From NCBI GenBank assembly GCA_027924645.1, contig BSBN01000047.1, positions 3,968,001 through 4,032,000 of the forward strand: 64,000 nucleotides of DNA, written 5' to 3'. The position numbers and the translations under genes were made by a program. Every line of letters starts with the position of its first letter. The first letter of the stretch is position 1. Of this stretch, positions 24,064 through 35,049 are shown one piece after another. Below the pieces are notes generated by a model. The model searched no databases. It had not been told where the DNA came from and saw only the letters and a list, made by a program, of their open reading frames with translations. The DNA comes from Cunninghamia lanceolata. Its lineage: Eukaryota; Streptophyta; Pinopsida; Cupressales; Cupressaceae.

Positions 24064-27000
24064 TGAGACAAATTCAGAAATGAATGGGTGTTTATTGCCA
24101 TCAAGGAAGATGATCCAATATCCTCTGAATCTATCAATCATAAGGTTGTAGAAAGAGCTTTAGCTGCCCAAGTTGAAGAAAAGGATGATTGGGTTATTGA
24201 TAGTGGATGCTCTCACCATATGACAGGTGACAAGAACAAGTTCTTAGATTTGGAAAGGTATGAAGGAGGAGTGGTAAAGTTTGGTGATAATTCTGTTGGC
24301 AGAATCAGAGGAAGAGGAACTCTCTTTTAATGGAAGAAACAAAACTGGTAATGTGTTGTATGTTGAAGGTTTGAAGCACAATCTTCTTAGTGTTGGACAG
24401 TTGGTGGACAAAGGCTATGATCTTCGATTCAAGTATGGAAAATATAAAATCTTTAAAAGATCCAGAATAGAGATTGCATCCGGTACTCAAACTAAAGGTA
24501 ATATCTTCCACTTGGTTGGTGCTGGTAAAAGTTGTCTATTTGTTCAAGTTGATCAGAGTTGGTTATGACATAGAAGGTTGTGTCATGTAAATTTTGATAA
24601 CATCATCAAGATAAGCAATACTTAGGCTATAAGAGATCTCCCAAAATTGGTAAAACTGACAAATGGTTTGTACAAAGAATGTCAGCTGGGTAAACAGAGC
24701 AAAGTCTCTTTCAAAAGCAAGGATCAGTCCTCTACCAGATTATTGGAATTAGTTCATACTGATCTATGTGGTTCGACAAGAATCAAGAGTATGCAAGGTG
24801 ATAGATATTTCATGTTACTGATTGATGACCATTCCCGGATGATGTGGGTTACCTTTCTGAAAGAGAAATCAGAAGCTTTTGAGAAGTTCAAAATCTTCAA
24901 GGCTATGGTAGAGAATCAAACTGGATTAAAACTGAAATGTCTGAGGTCTGATAGAGGTGGTGAATTCACATCCGGTGAATTCATAGATTTTTGTGAGAAT
25001 CATGGTATAAAGAGACAGTTATCTGCTCCTAGGACTCCACAGTAGAATGGAGTAGTAGAGAGAAAGAACCGGACCATCCAGGAAGCATCCAGGACAATGA
25101 TGATGGAAGCAAATGTTCCCCAGATGTTTTGGAGAGAAGCTGTCAGCACTGCAGTCTATACTCTCAATCAAGTTCAAATCAGAAGCAATACCGGTAAGAC
25201 TCCTTATGAACTTTGGTTTGGTATCACTCCTACTGTGAGATATTTCAAAGTATTTGGTAGCAAATGTTACATTAAAAGAGATGAAGATCTAGGAAAGTTT
25301 GATGCTAGAAGTGATGAAAGAATTTTCTTGGGTTACTCCACTCAAAAGAAAGCATACCGGTGTTACAATAAGAGACTGAGAAAGATAATAGAAAGTACAA
25401 ATGTGAAGGTTGATGAAGGAATTGAGAAGCCCTCAAGATTTTATGAATATGATGAAGATGATTAGAATGGTTCTCTGAATCAAGGAGCTCAATCCTCTTC
25501 TGAAAGTCTGAATCAGACTGATCCGGTAAATCAGGAAGAAGAGGTAGGCCTGAATGAGCCTGATCAAGAAGCAGAAGTACCAGAAACTCCCAAAGTTCCA
25601 AGGTATGTAAGACTGAACCACTCTAAAGATTAGATCATAGGTGACAAAAGCAAAGGTGTGCAAACTAGAAGGAAAATTGCTCAAAATTCAGATGAATGTT
25701 GTCTGATTTCAAAGATTGAACCTAAGACAATAAATGAAGCTTGCAATGATGAAAATTGGACCAAAGCAATGGAGGAAGAGTTGATGCAAATTGAAAAAAA
25801 TCACACTTGGGATCTTGTTTCTAGACCTAGAAATAAGAATGTGATTGGAACCAAATGGGTCTTCCGGAACAAACTAAATGAAGTTGGTGAAGTAATTAGA
25901 AATAAAGCCAGATTAGTCTGTAAAGGCTACTCTCAAATAGAAGGGATTGATTTTGAAGAAACCTTTGCTCCAGTGGCAAGAATTGAAGCAGTCAGACTAT
26001 TTCTTGCATTCACTGCCTTCAAAGATTTCAAAGTGTATCAGATGGATGTCAAATCTGCTTTCCTGAATGGTGACTTAGAAGAAGAGGTGTACATTGAACA
26101 ACCAGATGGATTTCAGTTATCTGAGCATGGTGATATGGTCTGCAAATTAAAGAAGGCACTATATGGTCTAAAGTAAGCTCCAAGAGCATGGTATGAAAGG
26201 CTAGACAAACATCTTTTGAAGATTGGTTTCAACAAAGGTACTACTGATAGTAACCTATATTTCAAAATTGATCATGAAAACATCTTGATTGTTGAAGTAT
26301 TTGTTCATGATATCATCTTTGGAGGAAGAGACAGTATGTGTAAAACCTTTGTAAATCAAATGAAAAGTGAGTTTGAAATGTTAATGCTCGGTGAAATAAA
26401 TTTCTTCTTGGGTCTACAAATTACTCAGACAAAGAAAGGAATCTTTATCTCTTAGACCAAATATGTGAAAGAACTATTGAAGAAATTTGGAATGGAAGAT
26501 TCAAAGCCAATGAACACTCCCATGGCTACCGGATGCAAGTTGAGCAAAGATGATGACTCTCCTAAGACAGATCAGATAAAGTACAGATTAATGATTGGAG
26601 GATTATTGTATCTCACTCAAACTAGACCAGATATAATGCAGGCTATTGGTCTTGTGGTGAGATTCCAGACTGATCCCAGAGAATCTCATGTCATGGCAAT
26701 CAAAAGAATTTTTAGGTACTTAAAAGGAACAGTTGAGTATGGTCTATGGTATCCTAGAGATCATAATTTTTCTCTTCATGCATATACAGATGTAGATTGG
26801 GTAGGAGATGTGGATGATAGGAAGAGTACAAGTGGAGGAGCATTCTTTTTGGGAAAAAGGTTGGTTTCTTGGCTAAGCAAGAAATAAGAGGCAATATCCC
26901 TGTCTACAACTGAAGCTGAATACATTACAGCAGCAAGAAGTTGCACTCAACTTTTGTGGATGAAGCAAATGCTAAGAGATATTCGAGTAGAATATGAGGA

Positions 27001-27252
27001 GCCTATCACAATTTTCTGTGATAATTCAAGTGCAATAAATATTTCTAAGAATCTGGTATTGCATTCTAAGACCAAGATTATATCTATCAAATCTCACTTT
27101 CTGAGAGAGCAAGTGAACAAGGGTGAAGTCAGATTGGAGTATGTGCCCTCCAAGGATCAGCTTGCAGATATTTTTACTAAACCTCTTCCCAAGGACTCTT
27201 TTGAGTATCTCAGGGAGAAGTTAGGGGTCATGGCCCCTCCGGTGATGAACTA
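24064..27252 (+). pseudogene. copia pol: protease, integrase, RT, RNase H
   Basis: Protease motif 'VIDSGCSHHMTG' at about 24193-24228. A frameshift near 24300 moves the remainder to the next frame. The pre-integrase zinc motif ('HRRLCHVN') is at about 24570, then the integrase core ('DLCGSTRIKS', 'RSDRGGEF', 'NGVVERKN' with a TAG just before it). RT holds 'WVFRNKLNE', '[13 protein letters not shown]' and 'FVHDI' at 26300-26314 where 'YVDDI' is canonical, so an active-site Asp has become His. RNase H spans about 26780-27180 ('YTDVDWVGD', 'CDNSSAINISKN', 'HSKTKIISIKSHF'). Stops at about 25045, 25465, 25633, 26174, 26453 and 26885 are TAG or TAA at Gln positions. The stop at 27250-27252 may be natural. 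Confidence 0.93.
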
Positions 27253-27576
27253 GGATGCACTGATGTGCATCAGTCTGGTGGATATCACAGTCATATCTTG
27301 TGGTCTGGATTGATGATGGGGAGCTACTACTCAGGGGGAGCAGCTGGTATGATTCTAATGTGTTAGAATTGCAAGTATGAGCCCTTTGCCATTGATGTCA
27401 AAGGGGGAGAGAAGACATGTGAAAAACAAGTGCTTGATGATCAAAGGGGGAGCAGTAAAGGAAGAGAATACATGTGAAGAGTTGTTGCTGATAGGGGGAG
27501 CTGTGACAGAGAGGAGAAGTTCTTGTCTTGATGGTTTTTCACATCATATGTTGCCATCAATGACAAAGGGGGAGAT
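27253..27576 (+). promoter_or_regulatory. copia 3' untranslated region with iterated polypurine tracts
   Basis: The tract at 27565-27576 (aaagggggagat) directly abuts the 3' LTR and should prime plus-strand synthesis. Four similar gggggag tracts lie upstream at about 27334, 27402, 27446 and 27493. Confidence 0.85.
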
Positions 27577-28827
27577 TGTTGCAAGTATGAGGATAACCAG
27601 TGTTGTCATTGATGTCAACATACTCATATTGCATTAATGAGAAGGATTGGATGAGCTGTGTGCTGAGGTTATTGAGGAAATTAATCTCAATCAGGAACAG
27701 TGAAGAACAGTGATGACAAGAAGGCAAAAGTCCTCAATAGGTTGAGGATCAGAGGATGCGGTTTAAAGGGTTTGTAGATATAAGTCTTGAGATGTTCCAG
27801 TCAAGATTTTAGAGGTCCGCATGAAGATTTGAAGAAGTTATGGTAGCTCAAGTAGAACCGGTTCTGGCAGGTGTTCAGTGGTGACAGAGTGTCACAGATT
27901 GGTCCGGTGAGCTTCGGGATTGCATTATCTCATTCTGTGGATTGGAGAGAGTGTTCAAGAAGTTCATGTGAAGTGACAACTAGATTTGTTCATGGTTTGG
28001 AGGTCCAGAAGCACCTTTTTCATTATGACAGTGATGACAGACTGTGTTCTTGAAGTTTCAGATGAAGAACAAAAGAATTCCAGTAAGCTGATAAAGTGCG
28101 GATGTTCTTGATGACTCAGGAAAGGTTTTGGTGATCTTTAGATCATGTACAATTCGTATTGGCGGTCCGCATTGAAGTTAGAGTTTGCATTTGAAGAATA
28201 ACCACAGATATTGGTGTTCTTCTTGAAGACTGGCCGACCGAATGTATTACATGTCTTGCGAATGATCTTGTAGGTGTTTGCTGACTTAGATGATTGTTCC
28301 TAAGTTGATGCCTTGTATAAATAAGGGATTGTGAATTCATTTTGTAGTGTGTCTTAGTGCGGATAAGGGTGGTATAGTGAAGAGAAGTGTGAAAGGCAGA
28401 GCATGAGTTTTTGGGCTTAAATGGAACTGATCCAGGCATGGTAAAGATGTCAATCTCCAGTTCAAGTTTGTAATACTTGTTACTTTCTAGACAGTGTGTC
28501 TCTTGTAGGCAGTGTGCCTCTTGTGAGCAGTGTGCTCGGGCAGTGAGCCCTAATTGGCATGTGCCATCTATTTTTCTTATTCTTCTAATAGAGAATAATC
28601 CTTGGGTTAATCACCTCGTGGTTTTTCCCTTGACCGGGTTTTCCACATCAAAATCTTGGTGTCTCATGTGTTGATGTGTATCTGCTCTGGTGTTTATGCT
28701 TTATGCTTTCATGAGTGATTAATTGATATGCTATTAAATAACAAAGAGGATTTAAGTGTTTGAATAAGAAGCAAGTTTTGTACAACTAATTCACCCCCCC
28801 TCTCAGTTGTGTGCCCTAGGTCTAACA
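27577..28827 (+). repeat. copia 3' LTR
   Basis: 1,251 bp, TGTTGCAAG...TCTAACA, partner of 21805-23055. Confidence 0.95.
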
Positions 28828-28832
28828 CTTCA
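28828..28832. repeat. copia target-site duplication, right copy
   Basis: cttca, exact copy of 21800-21804; the gypsy reading frame resumes directly after it. Confidence 0.9.
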
Positions 28833-29068
28833 GACCAAAAGAAATTTTGATCAGAAGGCCACTCCCAGAATCTTTAGGGAGGGTGATATGGTGCTCAAAT
28901 AGGATGAGTTGAAAAGTAGGCCAAGGAAGCACTCCAAGTTTGACAACATGTGGAGTGGTCCATTTGTCATTACTGGATGCAAGGAGCACAATACATTTTA
29001 GTTATCCAGCATGGATGGAAAAAATTTGCCCATTCCAGTCAATGGGATACACTTGAAGAAGTGTTTTT
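28833..29068 (+). pseudogene. gypsy integrase C-terminal part (after copia)
   Basis: The integrase C-terminal domain with a GPY/F-type motif ('MWSGPFVIT'), preceded by 'REGDMVLK' and ending 'NGIHLKKCF' before a TAG at 29068. TAG stops also lie at 28901 and about 29000. The frame is continuous with 21623-21804 once the copia element and one TSD copy are ignored. Confidence 0.88.
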
Positions 29069-29375
29069 AGGTATGACTTACCTTGTAAAACAGTAGATTA
29101 GGTTTCTTGCTTTCAATAAGTGCTGTTGCACAATAGTTTAGATCCCTTTTTGTTTTCCTTAAGTGCTGTCTAGCATAGTTAGAGGGTTGCTTTCAGGCTT
29201 TTGTTTCTATTTTGGTCTTTCCAAGTGTTCTTCACTGCTAATATGCTGAGTTGCTAAAATCAGGATTGTTTGTCAAGATGTATTCCTAGTCTCTGTGTGA
29301 CTCCATGCCCAATGGATGCTTAAAGCCACTAGTCTAATTGTATAACAGGCAAACATCCCACAGAGGTCACCAAAT
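29069..29375 (+). other. gypsy 3' untranslated region
   Basis: No coding signal. No clear polypurine tract is visible before the 3' LTR (it reads 'cacagaggtcaccaaat'), so the plus-strand primer site is eroded or atypical. Confidence 0.6.
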
Positions 29376-31858
29376 TGTTGACCTATTTTCCTTTGTCCAG
29401 AGCCAAATAGTTCACCTTGTATTTTCCTTGAAAATCTTTTAGAAAATGACCATACAAGGCATAAATTCTTCAATTACTCATGCTCTGCCTTGCCAAATTT
29501 CCCAAAATCTCGCCTAGAGAGTCTTTGCAAAAAACCTAGAGAAACTTAGAAATCTTTTAGCTTCAAGTATTTTCTATCACTGGGATTTCTCAGTTTCATG
29601 CTTGTATTTCAATATGCATTTTTTGAATGTACATTCGCATATACATTCGCCATTGTATATTTGGAACATACATTCGCAATATGCAAAGGCCTAGATGCAA
29701 TCAGTAGAACATACAAAGGACTTTCGCCAAAGATACAAGGAGATATGCATGTGTGATATAGTAAGGTAGTTGTAACAGTGGCTTGTATATTTCACTTTGT
29801 ATGTTTGCATATACAAAGCCGATATACAAGGAGTTAAAAATACAAGGAGGAGATGCAAAGGGTGGGGTACACCAAATGTATATTTCTGATTGTATGTTTG
29901 GACATACAAGCAAAACATACATCGGGCACATACAAAGAAATGCATACAAAAGCCATTGTATATCGACAACATACAAGGTCATATACAAATCAGTTTGTAT
30001 ATGCGGTTCAAAGGAAGGACATACAAGAAAAACATACAAGCAATAGATGCAAAGAAATATACAAGGGGAAATGTGCAAAGTCAACATGCAAGGGAAAGTG
30101 ATTCAAAGCTGGGGCCCACCACTTGTATATTTGCGATTGTATGTTTGCACATACAATCAAATATGCATTCCTAATATACAAGCCGGATCTGAAATGAACA
30201 TACATTCCAGTTGATAAAGGGCAGAATTCCGCAGTTTGTATGTATAATTTGCTTGTATGTTTGCATTGTATATGCGACATACATTGGTCATATACAAAGA
30301 GGAACATGCATAGCTTGGACCTGATGGCGATTGCAATATGCTTCATAATGGTCTTCAGGTCCGTAGCTTGCATGCATATGGCATTGTATATCCCGATATA
30401 CAAGAGAGTGAAGATACAAGGCCCGAATTTCAAATTTCTCCAATCCGGTTGATAAAATGGTTCAGGTCTACGACTTGTGTATTGAGTGCATTGTATCTTG
30501 CGATATACAAATGTAATGTACAAGAAATAAATATACAAGGCGAACCCAACTATGAAGTCAAATTCACCAAATTCAGTGTTGGGGTCTGCGCATTGTATAT
30601 ACATGTGTTTGTATATTTGCAATTGTATGTTTAAACATACAATCAGATATACAAAGCCAATATGCAAGAGGTCATATACAAAGCACTTTGCATATGCAAA
30701 GGCAGTTTCAGAGGAGGTTTCAAAGGCCGATACAAGCAGATATGCAAAGCGATATATACACACAGTTGACTGCAACTTTGACTGCTCGTATCTCCTCTAT
30801 TTTAGCAAATTTCCACATGCTGCAAAAGGCAAAAATGCTTGTTTTTGCCTCCTCTCTCATTTGGCGGGCTTTTCAGGGGAATATTCTCACTTTTACATTT
30901 TAGATCTGATGTTGCATATTTTGGCTATGGGACGTTTTGACTACCATTTTTGGGCAGGATGCAGATATTTGTTGCATTCATTGCTGCAGGTAGAGGAAGC
31001 TGCTCGTATTCAATGATCAAAGTATCTCTCCACCGCCATGATTCAGATATTTTATATGTTCATTGTTGAAGATAGACATGGAAGCTGCTCGCATTCAATG
31101 CCCATATATCTTCCGCCGTTTTAGGGGTGCAGATGGATGATGTAGCTGCTTGCATTAAAGACTAGAAATATCTTCCATCTGCCCCTATTCCAGATATGTT
31201 TATGCCATGAATTCTTGTAGATGGATGTCCCTTCAGATAGATATTTTCCTGTTACAGCTCATGGAGCGAATCTTGTAACCGACTTAGGGCATTTTTGTAA
31301 ATGCTATATATATGCATTCGAGAGATGTAAATAAGGTTGGAAAATTTTTGGCTTTCAAGCTTTTTATTTTCAAACAGAGCTTTCTACTACTGTAACTGTG
31401 CCTTCTTACTGAATATATGCAAGTCATTTTACCTCTTTTTACTGATTTTTTGGTTTGGTGTGAACTTGCATATGGTTGTCTGTGAACATTCTGTTCCTCT
31501 CAACCTTCTTGTTTCTCACCTCTGCTAAAAAAATTATTTGAATATGTGTATGTCTACTTGCTGTATCTGGTTATTTTGTGCATTTTCTTAGTTCCATGAA
31601 AGTTTCTTTTAATTAGTCTGGTGCATCACCCTTACTTTTAGTTTTCTTGTTTTTCATCTTTCATTCAAAAAAAGCATTCCTTCTCCCTTTTCCTTTGTAG
31701 ATTTAGTAGTTTTAGGTGATATCCAGTCAAGGAAGCCAACCTTTCTCCAGAGGTCTGATCTCATTTCGCAAGGTCCCACACTTCGAGATCATTCCCATGT
31801 TACTCCAGGTTGCTAAAGTTTCACAACTACAGCAAGGGTGCAAATCTGGGTGATAACA
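29376..31858 (+). repeat. gypsy 3' LTR
   Basis: 2,483 bp, TGTTGACC...GATAACA, lacking the internal duplication of the 5' LTR. It has the same dense ACATACAA/TTGTATGT palindromic words up to about 30780. Confidence 0.93.
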
Positions 31859-32190
31859 ACCACAACACGGGGGACCTCATCCCCTAGCAAGAACACTTCA
31901 AACTCGCGAGCTCGTTGGCCCAGCGAAGATGTAAAGCCTACGATCTCGTTGGTCAGGCCACAACATGGGGGACCTCATCCCCTAGCAAGAAAACTTCAAA
32001 CCCGCGAGCTCGTTGGCCCAGGCCACAACATGAGGGACCTCATCCCCTAGCAAGAACACTTCAAACCCATGAGCTCATTGGCCCAGCGAAGGTGTAAAGC
32101 CTGCGATCTCGTTGGCCTAGCGGGGGTTTGAACTCTGGAGGCCGCCACTACAACCGAGCGACTTGACCACCAAACCACACCCTTATCGGC
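31859..32190 (-). mobile_element. SINE 1, 5' part with tRNA-like head
   Basis: The first 5 bp (accac) are also the right copy of the gypsy TSD. Read on the minus strand, the start at 32190 has a tRNA-like head: an A-box-like 'tggtggtcaagtcgc' and a B-box-like 'gagttcaaaccc'. The body consists of three tandem units with 'gggggacctcatcccctagc' (on this strand) at about 31869, 31967 and 32032. RNA polymerase III would transcribe it from the internal promoter. No protein is encoded. Confidence 0.78.
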
Positions 32191-32318
32191 AAGTTACTAT
32201 ATTGTTATTTATGTTTACATATACTTTTTTCTTTAATTTTGAAAATTCAATTTAATATTGGTAATTATATATTATATATTTTTGAAATATTTCATTATTT
32301 TTGGGATTTCACTTTTCA
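32191..32318 (+). repeat. SINE 1 right TSD and second B segment
   Basis: 32191-32202 is the exact TSD partner of 12697-12708. 32203-32318 matches 12488-12583 and preserves the uninterrupted LINE B target site ('tgtttacatata'). Confidence 0.82.
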
Positions 32319-32771
32319 TATATTTACTTTGCAAAAAAACATAGTTTGTTTTAATATTTGTTTTACTTTCGTTCAAATAGCAAAAACATATTTACTTTGC
32401 AAGCAAGAAATATTTGTTTTGGATAGAAAAATTTTACTTTCTTTCAAATAGTAATAACTTGATTGTTTTTGGGATTTCACTTTTGATATATTTACTTTGC
32501 AAAAACATAGTTTGTTTTAATATTTGTTTTACTTTCATTCAAATAGCAAAAACATATTTACTTTGCAAGAAATAAATATTTGTTTTGCATAGAAAAATTT
32601 TACTTTCTTTCAAATATTGATAACTTGATTGTTTTTGGGATTTCACTTTTCATATATTTACTTTGCAAAAACATAGCTTGTTTTAATATTTGTTTTACTT
32701 TCTTTCAAATAGCAAAAACATATTTACTTTACAAGCAATAAATATTTTTTTTGGATAGAAAAAATTTAGAA
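32305..32771 (+). repeat. three tandem copies of a roughly 166-bp AT-rich unit
   Basis: Units start at 32305, 32473 and 32639 with 'gatttcactttt', followed by 'tatttactttgcaaaaaca' and 'ttttactttc'. Noncoding. Confidence 0.85.
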
Positions 32772-32860
32772 TAATAAATATCTAAGAAATGGTGGTTAAA
32801 ATAGTATACTTGTGAAACAGAAATACTAATAATAGACAAACTCTAATATGTATTATCTAT

Positions 32861-33078
32861 GAGGGTTTAGGTGCACATTTGACCTTATTTATTAGTAATT
32901 TAATAAATTATCTTAAATAAAATATATAAATATTATATTTATATATTATAGATATATTAACATTTATATGAGGGTTTAGGAGCACATTTGACCTTATTTA
33001 TTAGTTAATTAATAAATTATCTTAAATATAATATATAAATATTATATTTATATAGAATAGATATATTAACATTTACAC
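32861..33078 (+). repeat. two tandem copies of a 109-bp unit
   Basis: 32861-32969 and 32970-33078, both starting 'gagggtttagg' and ending in 'gatatattaacattta'. LINE C inserted at the end of the second copy. Confidence 0.85.
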
Positions 33079-33085
33079 TTTTCAA
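33068..33085. repeat. LINE C target-site duplication, left copy
   Basis: aacatttacacttttcaa, repeated exactly at 34853-34870. Confidence 0.93.
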
Positions 33086-34852
33086 ATTTGAAATGGCCTC
33101 TCCCACTCCTCTTCCCGCCCATGAGTTGAGTTTGCAGGGTTCATCTCTTGTTGGGTCATTGCCTGTTGTAGAGATCTGTGTGTTGTCCGTGACTGAGGTT
33201 GTTGGTGCACCGTCTGTCACTGGGAGGTTGCTGGGTTCTTCTGCTTCTGTTGGTGCGCCATCTGTTGGTGCGCCATCCATGATTACTGAAGAGGTTTTTG
33301 TGGCTGGTGCATTAGTAGTGGGTTTGGATTCTACGAAGGGGGGTAAACCCTCTTTCTTAGCTACTATTCAAGGGAAGAGTCAGGGGGGTTCGTCTGCTAC
33401 TGGGTCGTTGCCTATTGCAGAGGTCTTGCTGGGTTCTTCTGCTATGGTTGGAGTGCCATCTATTGGTGCGTTATCCACTATTGGTGCACTATCTGTTGGT
33501 GTGCCGTCCACGATTGCTGATGAGGTTTTGGTGGCTGGTGCGTCAATAGTGGGTTTGGATTCAACGAAGGGGGGTAAGCCCTCTTTCTTAGCTACTGTTC
33601 AAGGGAAGCGTCAGAGGTCGCCCTTGCCCTGTACTGCTTCGCCTGTTATTTCTTTTAGGGCTGAGGTTTTGAAGAATGAGAATTTTTACTCCTCCCACGC
33701 TTTGATCTGCAGATTTAGTCATTTTTGGCCATGCCTCCATGACCTAAATTCTTGAATCTCTGATATGTGGGGACCAATTACTGATGGTACAATCAAAATT
33801 TACCCTTGTGCTAGGGGTTTTTTTGTTATTGCATTTGATGATATTGTGGACACGAATGCTATGTTTGAGGGTTCTATTTGGCTATGGGGCTAGCATCCCT
33901 TGTTGATTCATCCCTAGTTTCCTCTTTTTAATCTAGTGACTGAATCTTTGAATTTTTCACCCACTTGGGTTAGGCTCCCTAACCTCCCTCTCCAATTTTG
34001 GCAACACTCTTGGGTGGTTTATTATGACTGATCCTGTTACCTTACAGTTCACACATATGAATTATGCTTGGATTCTTGTGGATCTAGATTTGAATAAGGC
34101 ATTACTTACAGCGATTATCTTCAATGTTGCTGATCATCAGTGGAGTCAAGTTTTGGACTACGAGGGTATTCCCTTTCGTTGTCGGTGCTGCTTTGGCACT
34201 GGTCACTTGGCTGAGCAGTGTGTTAAATCTAAGAAACATCATCGTGTGGCTTCGTGGTGGCATGATGTTAAACCCTCTGACTTCACTATTCCTCCAGTGG
34301 AGTCACCTCCTTCCTCTCCATCTACTGTGGTTCCCTAGCCGGAGCTATTTTTGCAGGGTTCATCTGCTGCTCCTGTTGATTTAACTTCTTCTGCTGCTGA
34401 TCTGCCACCTATGATTAGGGTTGCTGCTGTTGATGTGCCATCTGTGGCAGGGGCTATTGCTATTGCTGGTGTGCAGTCTGCGGCAGGGGGTGCTGTTGTT
34501 GCCTCTTTACGCGAGACCTCTTTGGTTGAGGTGTTGGGCGAGGTTCCCATCTCACCCCGTTTGGATGATTTGGACTTGGAAGCCTCTTGGACAGCGGTCC
34601 AGAGAAAAAAGAAAGGGTTCCCCAAATCTGTTGAAACTTTGCATCCTCAGGTTCGGGAAGTCAGGCTTGTTAGCTCAGGATCTGTTGTGTAGATCCTCTG
34701 GTAGGTTTTTATTTTACAGCAGGGTTGTTGTGCCTGTGTTGCTATTCTTTTTTCTATGTTGTCTAAGTACTGTTTGTGCTCTATTTTTTTCTCCCTGGGC
34801 TTGGTTTTGTAATAGGGTTCGACACCCTTATTTTGCCGTTTATCTAATAAAA
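33086..34852 (+). mobile_element. LINE C: ORF1-only non-autonomous LINE (half-LINE)
   Basis: A 1,767-bp insertion with a perfect 18-bp TSD. It holds an ORF1-type coding region beginning 7 bp from the 5' end, about 160 bp of 3' UTR and a LINE 3' end ('gccgtttatctaataaaaa') like that of LINE A. There is no endonuclease, RT or RNase H. Because ORF1 is the 5' gene of a LINE, simple 5' truncation cannot explain a copy that keeps ORF1 and the 3' end but lacks ORF2. It was either an internally deleted element or a distinct non-autonomous family using LINE proteins in trans. Confidence 0.88.
33093..34692 (+). pseudogene. LINE C ORF1-like protein
   Basis: ATG at 33093. The first 210 codons contain two copies of a roughly 75-residue Gly/Ala/Ser/Val-rich segment, each ending 'VGLDSTKGGKPSFLAT'. 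Then comes a DUF4283-like domain (about 33650-34020) with the landmark 'TWVRLPNLPLQFW', a frame change near 34000, and a CX2CX4HX4C knuckle at 34180-34221. An Ala/Val-rich C-terminal tail ends 'ASWTAVQRKKKG' before a stop at 34690-34692. Stops near 33753, 33892, 33914 and 34336 break it, and the last three are TAG. The product would bind RNA. Confidence 0.82.
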
Positions 34853-34870
34853 AACATTTACACTTTTCAA
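34853..34870. repeat. LINE C target-site duplication, right copy
   Basis: Exact copy of 33068-33085, directly after the A-tail. Confidence 0.93.
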
Positions 34871-35049
34871 TATATAATATTTATTTGTAATAAATTATAT
34901 TATATTATATAATGTATTATGAATGTATATTGGATTGAGAGAGTAGTCATTGTTTTGTATGATAAATATGTTAAATTTCAAACACATCTTAGAATTAATT
35001 ACAAATGTTGGTGATAGTTTAATTTGAAATGTGATAAATATATTTTACA

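Larger units (their letters stand above)
21805..28827 (+). mobile_element. Ty1/copia retrotransposon, complete, nested in gypsy integrase
   Basis: A 7,023-bp element with two 1,251-bp LTRs (TGTTGCAAG...TCTAACA), an initiator-Met-type primer site, gag-pol and purine-rich tracts before the 3' LTR, bounded by a perfect 5-bp TSD. Pol order is protease, integrase, RT, RNase H, as in all copia elements. LTR divergence is roughly 5% by eye over the first 370 bp, mostly transitions. Several stops, one frameshift near 24300 and an RT active-site change make it inactive. Confidence 0.96.
12798..31858 (+). mobile_element. Tat-like Ty3/gypsy retrotransposon, split by a copia element
   Basis: The element is about 12.0 kb once the 7.03-kb copia insertion is subtracted. 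Both LTRs begin TGTTGACC and end GATAACA. The 5' LTR is 3,086 bp and the 3' LTR 2,483 bp, the difference being a 606-bp tandem duplication. Coding order is gag, protease, an extra RNase H, RT, native RNase H, integrase. The protease style ('MVDSGTSSSVMPK', 'VIDLPP'-like patch) and the second RNase H place it in the Tat lineage. LTR divergence is about 5% in the first 150 bp by eye. It carries more than a dozen stops and a mutated RT active site, so it is dead. It sits inside SINE 1. Confidence 0.93.
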
